The notes below the pieces were generated by a model. That model was given only the letters and a program-made list of their open reading frames with translations. It was not told the DNA's origin and searched no databases. This document shows positions 7,443-16,881 of a stretch of 64,000 bases of DNA, one piece after another. Position 1 is the first letter of the stretch, and every line of letters begins with the position of its first letter. The DNA comes from Amphiplicatus metriothermophilus (GTDB taxonomy: Bacteria; Pseudomonadota; Alphaproteobacteria; Caulobacterales; Parvularculaceae), in the NCBI RefSeq assembly GCF_900199215.1, contig NZ_FZQA01000010.1, positions 1-64,000 of the forward strand, given 5' to 3'. The translations under genes were made by a program, and so were the position numbers.

Positions 7443-8426
7443 ATGCATCGCAACTCGGAACGCCGCATTTCGCGCGCGCTCGGCGCGCTCGCCGCCGCCG
7501 TCTTCGGCGCAGCCGCGCTGCTTTACGCGCCGGCGATTCTCGCTGCGCCGAGCGGCGGAAGCTCGCTGCCCTCGACCACGCCGCAACGCCAGGTCGATCC
7601 GGCGGCGTCCTATCGCGAAGGGCTCGAAGCCCTTGAGCGCGAGGACTACAGGACGGCCGAAAAGAAATTCGGCGAGGTGCTGAGCGTCCTGCCGAAAAAT
7701 CCGGAAGCGAACTATCATATGGGTCTGGCCAAAATCGGCCGCGGCAAGACGAAATCGTCCGTACGGTATTTCGAGCGGGCGATCAGGGAGCGGCCCTCCT
7801 ATACGGAAGCGCGCGAAAGGCTGGCGCTTGTCCAGATCGAGCTCGGCGAGCCGGATGAGGCGCGCGAACAGCTGGACGCCATGAAGGCGCAGCTTGAAGC
7901 CTGCGGCGCCGGCGACGAATGCGGGGCCGGCCGGCGGGCGCGCCTCGAAGAGGCGATCGCGCGCGTCGAGGCGGCTCTCGCCGGCGGCGAGCAGGCCGCG
8001 CGCGGGATGGCGTCGCGGCCCGCGGGACTTTTCGCGCAACCGCGCGCGGCGGGCGCCGAACGCTACCGCGACGCCGTGCGCCTCATCAACGAGGCCGAAT
8101 ACGAAGCGGCGATCGCCGATCTTTACGCGGCGCAGGCGATCGTCGGTCCGCATCCGGACATTCTCAACTATCTCGGCTTCGCCCATCGCAAGCTCGCCCG
8201 CTTCGACGAGGCGCGACGTTATTACGCGCAGGCGTTGGCGATCGACCCGGACCATCTCGGCGCCAACGAGTATCTCGGCGAGCTTTATCTGGAGCTCGGC
8301 GATACGCAGAAAGCCAGGGCGCAACTGGCCAGGCTCGACGCGCTGTGCCCCTTCGGCTGCGCCGAGCGCGAGGACCTCGCCCGGCTTATCGACAGACGCG
8401 AGTCCGATCGCCGGGCGCGCCGCTGA
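7443..8426 (+). CDS. Exported tetratricopeptide-repeat protein
   Basis: A 327-residue protein with a Sec signal peptide: basic MHRNSERRISR, hydrophobic ALGALAAAVFGAAALLYAPAILA and a likely cleavage after ALA. Two TPR blocks follow. The first (about 55-150) has EGLEALEREDYRTAEKKF, PEANYHMGLAKIGRG and PSYTEARERLA; the second (about 215-300) has HPDILNYLGFAHRKL and PDHLGANEYLGELYLELGD. I chose ATG 7443 because GGGAGGAT precedes it; an upstream ATG lacks a signal sequence. It is followed after 6 bases by a c-type cytochrome gene, so the two products probably work together in the periplasm. Confidence 0.85.
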   Translation: MHRNSERRISRALGALAAAVFGAAALLYAPAILAAPSGGSSLPSTTPQRQVDPAASYREGLEALEREDYRTAEKKFGEVLSVLPKNPEANYHMGLAKIGRGKTKSSVRYFERAIRERPSYTEARERLALVQIELGEPDEAREQLDAMKAQLEACGAGDECGAGRRARLEEAIARVEAALAGGEQAARGMASRPAGLFAQPRAAGAERYRDAVRLINEAEYEAAIADLYAAQAIVGPHPDILNYLGFAHRKLARFDEARRYYAQALAIDPDHLGANEYLGELYLELGDTQKARAQLARLDALCPFGCAEREDLARLIDRRESDRRARR

Positions 8427-8432
8427 CGGGCG

Positions 8433-9407
8433 ATGCGCAGGCCGCGCGTCTTCGCTCTGATATTCGCCGCGGCGGCGACGGCGACGGCCGCCGCCGCGCA
8501 GAACGCGCGAGACGCGCCGCCTCTGCGCGAAGCGGCGTGGCTCGCGCCGGAGGCGAATGCGCGCGCCGCGCTTACGCAGACCCCGGGCGAATGCCTGCGC
8601 GCGCCGGAAGGGGAAGAAACGCGCTATCTGGTCGAGGTCGGGCGGGCGGCGTTCCGCAATCCGCTGCTGCTCGGCGGGCCGGCCGCGCGCGCCGGACTGT
8701 CCTGCGACTCCTGTCATCGCGACGGGCGCGACAATCCGGATTTCTTTCTCGCGGGGCTGTCCGACGCGCCGGGGCGAGCTGACGTGACGTCCTCCCTGTT
8801 CAGCAAGGTCCGCGAGGACGGCGTCTTCAACCCGCTGCCCATTCCGAGCCTCGTCGGCGCCGGCGACAAGGCTGTCTTCGGCTCGGGCGCCAGGGCGAAC
8901 AGCCTGCGCGCCTTCATCGAAAGCGTGGTGACCGAGGAGTTTCAGGGCGCGCCGCCGCCGGCCGCGACGCTCGACGGCCTTGCTGCCTATGTCGCCCATC
9001 TTGACGAAGCGGCGTGTCCGGACGGTCCTGTTCCGCACATGGAAACGCGCGCGCTGGAGACGGTGGACCGCGCGCTCGCCGCCGCCGCCGCGGCGCTCGG
9101 GCGGAAAGACGGAGCGACGGCCGATCTTCTTCTTTCGAGCGCGCAGCAGGCTTTAGGCCGGATTCACGAACGCTATGCAGGACCGTCTCTGGCCGAAGCG
9201 CGCGCGAGGCTGGAAGCGTCGGCGCGCGACATCGGCGCCGTTCGCGCGCGCGCCGGCGCCGGCGAGGACGCGCAAGCCGTCCTGCATCGCATCGAGGAAG
9301 CGCGCGCGGCGCTCGCCGCCCTCGCGCCTTATCTCGCGGCGCAGCGCGGCGAGTCGCTGTACGATTCGGAAAAGCTCGCCCCGAAGCTGTCTGACGCGCG
9401 ACGCTAG
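8433..9407 (+). CDS. Periplasmic c-type cytochrome-like protein
   Basis: A 324-residue exported protein with a signal peptide (MRRPRVFALIFAAAATATAAAAQ). One haem c motif, CDSCH, is at residues 91-95 within GLSCDSCHRDGRDNP. The following pattern (FFLAGLSD, VFNPLPIPSLVG) resembles the first haem domain of di-haem peroxidase/MauG-like proteins, but no second CXXCH is visible. The C-terminal third (about 210-310) is Ala/Glu/Arg-rich and probably helical. It is tightly linked to the upstream TPR gene (6-base gap). Redox partner and substrate are unknown. Confidence 0.75.
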   Translation: MRRPRVFALIFAAAATATAAAAQNARDAPPLREAAWLAPEANARAALTQTPGECLRAPEGEETRYLVEVGRAAFRNPLLLGGPAARAGLSCDSCHRDGRDNPDFFLAGLSDAPGRADVTSSLFSKVREDGVFNPLPIPSLVGAGDKAVFGSGARANSLRAFIESVVTEEFQGAPPPAATLDGLAAYVAHLDEAACPDGPVPHMETRALETVDRALAAAAAALGRKDGATADLLLSSAQQALGRIHERYAGPSLAEARARLEASARDIGAVRARAGAGEDAQAVLHRIEEARAALAALAPYLAAQRGESLYDSEKLAPKLSDARR

Positions 9408-9472
9408 CGCAAACAGAGCGGCGCGCGGCGACCGTCTTTCCGCGCCGCCGGCTTTCGCGCTATGACGGTCCC

Positions 9473-10852
9473 ATGCTGAGCGTCGCGGACATCTTCAAGA
9501 TCGGGCTCGGGCCGTCGAGTTCGCATACGGTCGGGCCGATGCGCATTGCGGCGCGGTTTCTGGCCGAGGCTGAAGAGGCGGGCGTTCTCGACAGGGCCGC
9601 GCGGGTCCGGGTCGACCTGCATGGTTCGTTGGCTCTCACCGGGGCCGGGCACGGCACCGACAAAGCGGCGATCCTCGGGCTTTTGGGCTACGCGCCGGAC
9701 GCGGTCGCGCCGGACGAAGCCGAAGACGCGCTGGCGCGCGTGCGCCACGCGAAGCTGCTCGCGCTCGCCGAAGGGCCCGAGATCGGCTTCGATCCGGCGC
9801 GCGACATCGCGTTCCGCGGCGAGATCATCCCCGAACTTCATCCCAATGAGATGCGGCTCGTCCTGTTCGATTCGGCCGGCGAGACGCTGTTCGACCAGAC
9901 CTATTACTCCGTAGGCGGCGGGTTCATCGCAAGCGCGAAGCAGCTGACCGCGCCGGCGAAGGACGACATGATCGCGACCGCGCGCAAAGGCCGGCATGTT
10001 TTCGGCTCCGCGAAGGAGCTGCTCGCCATTTGCCGCGACAAGGGCCTCGCGATCCACGAGGTCATCCTCGAAAACGAGGACGATCTGCGCCCGCGCGCGG
10101 AAACCCTCGCCGCGCTCGACCGCATCTGGGCGGCGATGCGCGACTGCATCGAGCGGGGGCTGAAAACCGAAGGCGAATTGCCAGGCGGGCTCAAGGTCAG
10201 GCGCCGCGCGCCGGCGCTTTACAAGAAGCTTCTCGAAGCCCCGCTCGCCAATGAGCGCGAGCAGCTTTTCGACTGGCTCAACGTCTACGCCATGGCGGTG
10301 AATGAGGAGAACGCCGCCGGCGGGCGGGTTGTCACGGCGCCGACCAACGGCGCGGCGGGCATCATCCCGGCGGTGCTCATGCACTATTGCACCGAGGACG
10401 GGAAGGAGAACATCGCGCAGATCCGCGTCTTTCTTCTCACCGCCGCCGGGATCGGGATGCTCTACAAGCAGCGCGCCTCGATTTCTGGGGCGGAGATGGG
10501 CTGCCAGGGCGAGGTGGGGGTAGCCTGCTCGATGGCGGCGGGCGGGCTCGCCGCGATCTGGGGCGGAACGCCGGCGCAGGTCGAGCACGCGGCCGAGATC
10601 GGCATGGAGCACAATCTCGGGCTCACCTGCGATCCCGTCGGCGGGCTCGTGCAGATCCCCTGCATCGAGCGCAACGCGATCGGCGCGGTGAAGGCGGTCA
10701 ACGCGGCGCGTCTCGCGCTGCGCGCGGCGGAGGAATACAAGGTCTCCCTCGATCAGGTGATCGAGACCATGCGCCAGACCGGCCTCGACATGTCGCGCAA
10801 GTACAAGGAAACGAGCCAGGGCGGTCTCGCCGTGAACGTGGTGGAGTGCTGA
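9473..10852 (+). CDS. sdaA: L-serine ammonia-lyase (iron-sulfur, single chain)
   Basis: Deaminates L-serine to pyruvate and ammonia using a 4Fe-4S cluster. The 459-residue length fits the single-chain SdaA type. The N-terminal beta domain begins [21 protein letters not shown], the family hallmark. The alpha domain contains [34 protein letters not shown] and [18 protein letters not shown], which provide the cysteines for the cluster. The start ATG is at 9473, downstream of GACGGTCCC without a strong ribosome-binding site. It is separated by 65 bases from the cytochrome gene and is probably its own unit. Confidence 0.95.
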   Translation: MLSVADIFKIGLGPSSSHTVGPMRIAARFLAEAEEAGVLDRAARVRVDLHGSLALTGAGHGTDKAAILGLLGYAPDAVAPDEAEDALARVRHAKLLALAEGPEIGFDPARDIAFRGEIIPELHPNEMRLVLFDSAGETLFDQTYYSVGGGFIASAKQLTAPAKDDMIATARKGRHVFGSAKELLAICRDKGLAIHEVILENEDDLRPRAETLAALDRIWAAMRDCIERGLKTEGELPGGLKVRRRAPALYKKLLEAPLANEREQLFDWLNVYAMAVNEENAAGGRVVTAPTNGAAGIIPAVLMHYCTEDGKENIAQIRVFLLTAAGIGMLYKQRASISGAEMGCQGEVGVACSMAAGGLAAIWGGTPAQVEHAAEIGMEHNLGLTCDPVGGLVQIPCIERNAIGAVKAVNAARLALRAAEEYKVSLDQVIETMRQTGLDMSRKYKETSQGGLAVNVVEC

Positions 10853-10885
10853 GGCGCGTCTGCCGCCGTCTCTCCTGCAGAAACC

Positions 10886-11560
10886 TCAGGCCGCCTTGTC
10901 CGCCGGCCTTTTCGAGCCGATGCATTGAAGAAGATGCGCCAGAACCTCCGGCGCGCCTTCCGTCGTCGACAGCCGGCGCACGTCCTCCGCGTCGAGCTCG
11001 CGCCGCAAGCCGCGGAACACGGTCTGGATATCGGTCTCGATCCGCGCCATGGCCGGGGCGTCCGTTCCGCGTCGCACGATCATCTCGCCGTTCATGTAAT
11101 AAACCGTATACGGATGACTGCTGATGATGAGATGCGCGACATAGCTAAGCGAGGGGTCGCGGTGGTGTTCGGCGTACATCTCAAGGCCGAGCGCGGCCGA
11201 GTCCGGCTTCTCATGGGCCTGACGCATTTTTTCGAACGCGGCCTCTCCGGCGGTTTCCTTCATGAAGCGCAGCGACCAGCGCATCATGGCGCGAATAGTC
11301 GGTCGAAGCTGCTCGCCAAGGGGGGTGAGGCGATAGAGGTTGCGCCTGCCGTCCGGCGTTTCCGACGTGACGAGGCGCATCTCCTCCAGCTCCTTGAGGC
11401 GCTTGCTGAGCAAACTGCCGCCGATGCCGAGGCTCGTCTGCAGGTCGACGAAGCCGCGCGGACCCAGAAACAGGTCGCGTACGATCAGCAGGGTCCAGCG
11501 CTCGCCCAGATTGTCGAGGGCGTAGGCGAGCATGCAGCCCTGGTTGTATGTCCGGCTCAA
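10886..11560 (-). CDS. HxlR-type winged-helix transcriptional regulator with probable TTG start
   Basis: The N-terminal domain matches HxlR regulators: CMLAYALDNLGERWTLLIVRDLFLGPRGFVDLQTSLGIGGSLLSKRLKELEE, followed by the wing LYRLTPLGEQL. A further C-terminal region of about 110 residues (KMRQAHEKPDSAALGLEMYAEHH onward) probably forms a sensor or dimer domain. The open frame extends to an ATG at 11638, but the HxlR domain begins just after a TTG at 11560 that has GGGGAGGAA eight bases upstream, so I prefer this start. The gene is divergent from a small exported protein; an AT-rich inverted repeat lies between them. Confidence 0.85.
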   Translation of the reverse strand: MSRTYNQGCMLAYALDNLGERWTLLIVRDLFLGPRGFVDLQTSLGIGGSLLSKRLKELEEMRLVTSETPDGRRNLYRLTPLGEQLRPTIRAMMRWSLRFMKETAGEAAFEKMRQAHEKPDSAALGLEMYAEHHRDPSLSYVAHLIISSHPYTVYYMNGEMIVRRGTDAPAMARIETDIQTVFRGLRRELDAEDVRRLSTTEGAPEVLAHLLQCIGSKRPADKAA

Positions 11561-11672
11561 GCGCGTTCCTCCCCGCCCATTCGCCGCGCGTCGTTGTGGC
11601 GCATCTTCTTCCTCGCCTATCCCAGACGGGCCGTCCAATCAGCTTAGTTCACATGCGCGTCATGAAATATGG

Positions 11673-11702
11673 CTTTACGCTATATAAAAATAAAGTGTAA
11701 AG
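11673..11702. promoter_or_regulatory. AT-rich inverted repeat between the HxlR-type gene and the small exported protein gene
   Basis: CTTTAC (11673-11678) and GTAAAG (11697-11702) form an inverted repeat around an 18-base AT-rich spacer containing TATATAAAAATAAAG. This is the most AT-rich spot for several kilobases and lies in the divergent promoter region. It is a plausible operator for the HxlR-type regulator, by position and symmetry only. Confidence 0.45.
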
Positions 11703-11747
11703 TCGCTTATACGTGACATCATCCTCACGCGATCAGGAGAGAAAGCT

Positions 11748-12029
11748 GTGACATTTCGAAGTCTTACAGGTGCGCTGCTGGCGGCGACCTTGACCGCCGG
11801 GCCCGCCCTCGCCGGTTCCTGGGACGCCGAGAAGGCGCTCTGCGCGGACGCCGTCGCCGCCGAAGCCGGCGTCGATTCGGCGAATTACGACGTCAAGCTC
11901 GCCAAGGCCCGCGACGGCGCGACCAAGCGGCTGACTGTCGAATTGCGCGCGGCCGACGGCGGCGCGACGCTGGTCGGGGAGTGCAAGATCAGGCGCGACG
12001 CCGTGGTCGAGGCCAAACTCAAGGCCTGA
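11748..12029 (+). CDS. Small exported protein of unknown function
   Basis: A 93-residue protein starting with GTG, preceded by CAGGAGAGAAAGCT. Residues 1-22 are a Sec signal peptide (MTFRSLTGALLAATLTAGPALA). The mature part of about 70 residues has two cysteines (KALCADAV and GECKIRRD) that could form a disulfide in the periplasm. I do not recognise a named family. The gene is divergent from the HxlR-type regulator and could be its target. Confidence 0.7.
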   Translation: MTFRSLTGALLAATLTAGPALAGSWDAEKALCADAVAAEAGVDSANYDVKLAKARDGATKRLTVELRAADGGATLVGECKIRRDAVVEAKLKA

Positions 12030-12098
12030 CCCGCGAGAGGCTATTCGGGACGGCGCGCGTCTTCGCCGTTCGCCTCCCTCGGCGGCTGGAGATTCGCG

Positions 12099-13355
12099 TC
12101 AGGAAGGCGTCGGAGTCTTTGCGGTTTCGGCGCCTTCTTCTTGCGCGATTTCGAACACCGTCGGCGCGGCGTTCTTCGGAACCGGCACGAAGGGCGTTTT
12201 CTCCTCTTCCGGCAAAGGCGCGCGGCGCGTGATGCGATAGATGCAGACAGCGGCCGTCGCCGTGTAGACGACGCCCACATAGTCGAACAGACTGCTCGGC
12301 CCGGCGAGGGAGATGATGACCCCGCCTGCGGCCGCGCCGACCACGGAACCAAGGCCGTGCAGCAAAAGCAGCCCGCCATTGGTCGCGACCGCTTCTTCGG
12401 GCGCGGCGTGGTCGTTGGCGTGGGCGGCGGCGAGGCCGAACATCGGGATGATGAACGCGCCGACGAGGGCGCCGAGCGCGATAAGCAATGTCTGGGAAGC
12501 TGCGCCGAACTGCGCGAGGGCGAAAGCCGACAACGCGCCCATCAGGCTCGCGCCCGCCATCACCTTGCGTCGGTCGATGCGGTCGGACAGCCAGCCGAGC
12601 GGCCATTGCAGCGCCGCCGCGCCGATGATCGCCGCGCTCATGAAAGCTGCGATGGTCGCGGCGTCATGGCCGAGCCGCTGGACGTAGACCGGCCCCATGG
12701 CCCAGAAGGCGGCGTTGGCGAGCGCGGCGAGCGGCGCGGCGGCGGCCGCGGCGGGCGAAACCGCGAACAGCTTCGGAATGTCGAGACGCGCCGTCTCGAT
12801 GGGCTTCGGCGCGGGGCTGCGGGTCAGCGCCACCGGGACCAGCGCGATCGAGACCAGAATCGAGACGATCGCGAACAGCTCGAAGCTCGCCGGATCGGCG
12901 ATGGTGAGCATGGCGTTGCCGACGGTGAGCGCCACAAGATCGATGATGCGGTACACGGAAAGGATCCGTCCGCGATTGGCGTTGGTGGCTCGCTCGTTGA
13001 TCCAGCTCTCGATCACCATGAAAAGCCCGGCGAAGCAGAAGCCGGTGATCGCCCGCAAGATCGCCCACACAGTTACGTCGATGATGAGCGCGTGCGCCAG
13101 CGCGCTCGCCGAACCGATGGAGGCCAGCGCCACGAAGGTGCGGATATGCCCGACCGATTTGATGAAGGTCGGGTTGATCCGGCAGCCGGCGACGAAGCCG
13201 GCGAAGTAGGCCGACATCAGCACGCCGATGAGCGCCGTCGGGAAGCTCTCGATATTGGCGCGCACGGAGATGAGCGTCGACTGTAGGCCGTTCCCGGCCA
13301 ACAGGATCGCCGCCGCAAGCAGAAGGGCGGAAATGGCGGCGACGGCTTGCAGCAT
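12099..13355 (-). CDS. MFS transporter (YcaD-like)
   Basis: A 418-residue inner-membrane transporter with about 12 hydrophobic segments in two six-helix halves. The first helix is QAVAAISALLLAAAILLAGNGLQ. Between helices 2 and 3 the MFS signature is degenerate. GFCFAGLFMVIESWINERATNANRGRILSVYRI and the second-half loop PLGWLSDRIDRRKVM are the clearest family motifs. The GFCFAGLFMVIESW stretch is typical of the YcaD subgroup, whose substrate is unknown. The C-terminus is a long soluble tail of about 45 residues. The gene lies alone between convergent and divergent neighbours. Confidence 0.88.
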   Translation of the reverse strand: MLQAVAAISALLLAAAILLAGNGLQSTLISVRANIESFPTALIGVLMSAYFAGFVAGCRINPTFIKSVGHIRTFVALASIGSASALAHALIIDVTVWAILRAITGFCFAGLFMVIESWINERATNANRGRILSVYRIIDLVALTVGNAMLTIADPASFELFAIVSILVSIALVPVALTRSPAPKPIETARLDIPKLFAVSPAAAAAAPLAALANAAFWAMGPVYVQRLGHDAATIAAFMSAAIIGAAALQWPLGWLSDRIDRRKVMAGASLMGALSAFALAQFGAASQTLLIALGALVGAFIIPMFGLAAAHANDHAAPEEAVATNGGLLLLHGLGSVVGAAAGGVIISLAGPSSLFDYVGVVYTATAAVCIYRITRRAPLPEEEKTPFVPVPKNAAPTVFEIAQEEGAETAKTPTPS

Positions 13356-13526
13356 GAAGGCCCGAGGCGTGGAAAGAGAGCTTGAAACGCGCGGATACGC
13401 CTGGCGGCGTCCGCCCGCAAGATCGTTCGGGAGATTTTCGCGTGAATTCGCCGTCAGCGGGGACGGGCGGCGCGGCTGCGGGGCGCTTTGCCTGCGGGGC
13501 GGGCGATGTTACACCGCTGGCGCCGG

Positions 13527-13613
13527 GCGGACGTGGCGGAACTGGTAGACGCAACGGACTTAAAATCCGTTGGGCGAAAGCCCGTGTGGGTTCGAGTCCC
13601 ACCGCCCGCACCA
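13527..13613 (+). tRNA. tRNA-Leu (anticodon UAA)
   Basis: An 87-base tRNA with encoded CCA (13611-13613). The D arm is GCG-GAACTGGTAGA-CGC, the anticodon stem ACGGA/TCCGT encloses CTTAAAA (anticodon TAA), a long variable arm GGGC-GAAA-GCCC marks it as class II, and the T arm is GTGGG-TTCGAGT-CCCAC. The acceptor stem GCGGACG/CGCCCGC pairs except for one A-C mismatch at position 5-68. It reads UUA, a rare codon in this GC-rich genome. Confidence 0.93.
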
Positions 13614-13669
13614 GGCCGGCGCGCCAATATCCGGCGGAAAGGGGCGCGCTCTCAGGGAGGAGGATCGCC

Positions 13670-14659
13670 ATGCGGGGGCTCGCGCTGGGTCTTATCGCTC
13701 TGGCCGCCGGCGCGACGGCGTTGGCGGAAACGCTGGTCGTCGGCAACAAGAACGAGCACACGGTCAGCTTCATCGATCTCGCCGGCGGCGAAGAGGTCGC
13801 GCGTCGCGAGACCGGCCGGTCGCCGCATGAGATCGCGGTCTCGCCTGACGGGGCGCTCGCGGTCGTCGTTTCCTACCGGACGCAGAATTACGAAGGAAAC
13901 ACGCTGCATCTGTTCGACGTGGCGACGGCGCGCAAGGTCGGCGAAATATCGCTCGGCGCCCACAAGGGCCCGCACGGCCTGAAATGGATCCCCGGCGGCG
14001 ACCGGGCGATCGTCACGACCGAGATCACCAAAGACGTCGTCGTCGTCGACATAGGCGAGCGCGCGCTCGTCGGGGCGGTCGCCACCGATCAGGACGGCTC
14101 GCATATGGTCGCGCTTTCGCCCGACGCGAAGCGGGCATTCGTTTCGAACATCGGTTCGGGAAGCTTCACGGTCGTCGACCTGGAGACGCTTGAAAAAGTC
14201 GCCGACGTGAAAGCGGGCGAGGGGACGGAGGCGATCGCCGTCACGCCGGATGGAAAGGAAATCTGGGTCGGGAACAACGGCTCGCGCTCAGTGATGATTT
14301 TCGACGCGGCGACGCTTGAAAAGCGCGCCGAGTTCGAGACTGACGGCGTGCCGATCCGGGTCGAGATCAGCCCCGACGGCGCGATGGCCGCCGTGAGCGA
14401 GCCTGACCTCGATCGGGTCTCGATTTATGACGCCGCGACGCGCGCGCGCGTCGCGGCGATCGACCTTGCAGCCGTTGACGCGCGCATCCCGGTGACGATG
14501 CTCTTCTCGCCGGACGGCGCCCGGCTGTGGGTCGCGGCGACGGGCTCGGCGAAGATCGTCGAGATCGCCACGGACGGCTGGTCGATCGTCCGCACGCTGC
14601 CTGCCGGGCGCGGCTCCGACGGCCTCGGCTATTCGCCGGTTTCAACGCAGACGGAATAA
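13670..14659 (+). CDS. Exported YVTN-type beta-propeller protein
   Basis: A 329-residue protein with a signal peptide (MRGLALGLIALAAGATALA). The mature part consists of repeated beta-propeller blades of the YVTN type, each with a variant of PxxIAVSPDG followed by a strand and xVxDxxT; examples are HEIAVSPDGALAVV, MVALSPDAKRAFVSN, AIAVTPDGKEIWVGNN and RVEISPDGAMAAVS. It is probably a periplasmic binding or scaffolding protein. ATG 13670 follows AGGGAGGAGG. The gene begins 57 bases after tRNA-Leu. Confidence 0.85.
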   Translation: MRGLALGLIALAAGATALAETLVVGNKNEHTVSFIDLAGGEEVARRETGRSPHEIAVSPDGALAVVVSYRTQNYEGNTLHLFDVATARKVGEISLGAHKGPHGLKWIPGGDRAIVTTEITKDVVVVDIGERALVGAVATDQDGSHMVALSPDAKRAFVSNIGSGSFTVVDLETLEKVADVKAGEGTEAIAVTPDGKEIWVGNNGSRSVMIFDAATLEKRAEFETDGVPIRVEISPDGAMAAVSEPDLDRVSIYDAATRARVAAIDLAAVDARIPVTMLFSPDGARLWVAATGSAKIVEIATDGWSIVRTLPAGRGSDGLGYSPVSTQTE

Positions 14660-14674
14660 TTACAAAAGAAAGCC

Positions 14675-15463
14675 TCACCCGCCGATCACGCCGGCGGCGA
14701 TCGCGGCGCCGATCAGGATCATCATTGCGGCGACGATCGCGCGCAGCGAGCCGATGGTGACTTTCCTGACCAGCCGCGCCCCGCCCAGCGCGCCGGCGAG
14801 AGCGCATGCGACGCCGGTTGCGATGAGTCCGATTTCATCGCGCGCTTCGCCGATGATGTCGGAAGAAAATCGCGCGGCGTAGGTCGGCATGCGCGACAGG
14901 TCGATGATGGCGGCGATGAGCGCGCCGGTCGCGACGAACTGCGCCGGCAGCATTCCCGACTTCAGCAGAAACATGGAGCGCAGCGCGCCCTGCTGGCCGG
15001 CGAGCCCGCCCAGAAAGCCGGAAGCGATCCCGCCGAGCGGGGCGTATTTCGCCGGAACGGCCAGCTTCTGAAACCAGGGCTGCAATTCCAGCGCGGCGAA
15101 GACGATCATGAAAAGGCCGATCGCCAAGCCGGCGGGCGCCGGTCCGAAATCGCGTCCGAACGCGGTCCACGTAAACAGCGGCCGCGTCGCTTCAAGGCCG
15201 GCGAGCAGCCAGGCGCCGGCGATGGCGGCCGGAACCGCCGGCAGGCCGAAGCGCGCGACCATGCGCCAGTCGGCGTCGGCGCCCAGAAGCGCGGCCTTGA
15301 ACAGGCTGTTGACGAGATGGACCGCGCCGGTCGCCGCGACCGCAAGCGGGGCGGGAAAGAACAGGGCGAAAGCCGGCAGCAGCACGGTTCCGAGCCCGAA
15401 TCCGGAAAACAACGTCAGGCCGGAGGCGACGAACGCCGTCGCGCCGATGACGAGATAGTCCAT
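14675..15463 (-). CDS. TauE/SafE family membrane transporter
   Basis: A 262-residue integral membrane protein of the TauE/SafE (DUF81) family, linked to export or import of sulfonates, sulfite or organic anions. It has about eight hydrophobic segments and the internal duplication typical of the family: LTLFSGFGLGTVLLPAFALF in the first half and GGIASGFLGGLAGQQGALRSMFLL in the second. It lies 15 bases from the stop of the convergent beta-propeller gene. The substrate is not indicated by neighbours. Confidence 0.88.
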   Translation of the reverse strand: MDYLVIGATAFVASGLTLFSGFGLGTVLLPAFALFFPAPLAVAATGAVHLVNSLFKAALLGADADWRMVARFGLPAVPAAIAGAWLLAGLEATRPLFTWTAFGRDFGPAPAGLAIGLFMIVFAALELQPWFQKLAVPAKYAPLGGIASGFLGGLAGQQGALRSMFLLKSGMLPAQFVATGALIAAIIDLSRMPTYAARFSSDIIGEARDEIGLIATGVACALAGALGGARLVRKVTIGSLRAIVAAMMILIGAAIAAGVIGG

Positions 15464-15484
15464 GCCGGCCCGCCGCCGCGCCCG

Positions 15485-16789
15485 TCAGCGCTTGTGGATC
15501 GGCGCGTAGCAGCGCTGGCGCGCGCCGGTGTAAATCTGGCGCGGCCGACCGATCCTCTGGTTGTCATCTTCGATCATCTCCGTCCACTGAGCGATCCAGC
15601 CGACGGTGCGCGCGAGCGCGAACAGCACCGTGAACATCGTCGTCGGGAAGCCCAGCGCCTTCAGCGTGATGCCGGAATAGAAGTCGATATTGGGATAGAG
15701 CTTCTTCTCGATGAAATAGTCGTCGCTAAGCGCGATTCGCTCGAGCTCCATCGCGGTCTCGAGCAGCGGGTCGTTCTTGACGCCCAGCGCGGCCAGGACT
15801 TCGTGACAGGCTTTCTGCATCACCTTCGCGCGCGGATCGTAGTTCTTGTAGACGCGGTGCCCGAAGCCCATCAGGCGGAACGGGTCGTTCTTGTCTTTCG
15901 CACGCGCGATATATTCAGGGATGCGCTCGGGCGTTCCGATCTCTTCGAGCATGTTGAGCGCCGCCTCGTTGGCGCCGCCGTGCGCCGGCCCCCAGAGCGA
16001 GGCGATGCCGGCCGCGATGCAGGCGAACGGGTTCGCGCCGGACGAGCCCGCGAGCCGCACCGTCGAGGTCGAGGCGTTCTGCTCGTGATCCATGTGCAGG
16101 ATGAAAATCTTGTCGAGAGCGTCGCACAGGACCGGATTGACCTCGTACTCCTCGGCCGGCACGGCGAAGCACATGCGCATGAAATTCGCCGTGTAGGAGA
16201 GATCGTTCCGTGGAAAGATGAACGGCTGGCCGATCGAGTATTTGTACGCCATCGCCGCGATGGTCGGCATTTTCGCGATCATGCGATGGCTGGCGATCAT
16301 CCGCTGCTTCTTGTCGGTGATGTCGGTGGAGTCGTGATAGAAGGCTGACAGAGCGCCGACGACCCCGACCATGATCGCCATCGGATGGGCGTCGCGGCGG
16401 AAGCCGTTGTAGAAGTTCTTGAGCTGCTCGTGCACCATGGTGTGGAGGGTGATCGCGCGGTTGAATTCATTCTGCTGGCCGCGCGTCGGCAGCTCGCCGT
16501 GCAGAAGAAGATAGGCGACTTCGAGGAAGTCGGAATTCTCCGCGAGCTCTTCGATGGGATAGCCGCGATAGAGCAGCACCCCTTCGTCGCCGTCGATATA
16601 GGTGATCTGCGACTCGCAGCTCGCCGTGGCGGTGTAGCCCGGATCGTAGGTGAAAAGCCCCGTCTCCTTATAGAAGGAACGAATGTCCACGACGCGGGGG
16701 CCGTGCGAGCCTTCATAGACCGGCAATTCCGTGGTCTTGCCGTCATAGCTCACGGTCATCGAACCGGCCGGCCTCAGTTTGCTTTGCAT
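15485..16789 (-). CDS. gltA: Citrate synthase (type II)
   Basis: Condenses oxaloacetate and acetyl-CoA to citrate, entry to the TCA cycle. The 434-residue length is typical. Active-site regions are clear: [13 protein letters not shown] (His), [14 protein letters not shown] (His) and [17 protein letters not shown], which holds the His and the catalytic Asp neighbourhood. It follows gltX on the same strand after 92 bases, the usual alphaproteobacterial pair. ATG 16787-16789 is preceded by AGAGGAGC. Confidence 0.97.
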   Translation of the reverse strand: MQSKLRPAGSMTVSYDGKTTELPVYEGSHGPRVVDIRSFYKETGLFTYDPGYTATASCESQITYIDGDEGVLLYRGYPIEELAENSDFLEVAYLLLHGELPTRGQQNEFNRAITLHTMVHEQLKNFYNGFRRDAHPMAIMVGVVGALSAFYHDSTDITDKKQRMIASHRMIAKMPTIAAMAYKYSIGQPFIFPRNDLSYTANFMRMCFAVPAEEYEVNPVLCDALDKIFILHMDHEQNASTSTVRLAGSSGANPFACIAAGIASLWGPAHGGANEAALNMLEEIGTPERIPEYIARAKDKNDPFRLMGFGHRVYKNYDPRAKVMQKACHEVLAALGVKNDPLLETAMELERIALSDDYFIEKKLYPNIDFYSGITLKALGFPTTMFTVLFALARTVGWIAQWTEMIEDDNQRIGRPRQIYTGARQRCYAPIHKR

Positions 16790-16881
16790 CGAACGGCTCC
16801 TCTTGTGCGGTGCGTCAATTCTGTTGCGGCGCGATCATAGAGACTTGCGCGCGGCTTTCCAGACCCCGCTTCAGCGGCCTG

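Noticed and set aside
7389-9038. A 549-residue frame antisense to the TPR and cytochrome genes
   Set aside because: It crosses two clear exported proteins and has only a low-complexity composition; explained as a GC shadow.
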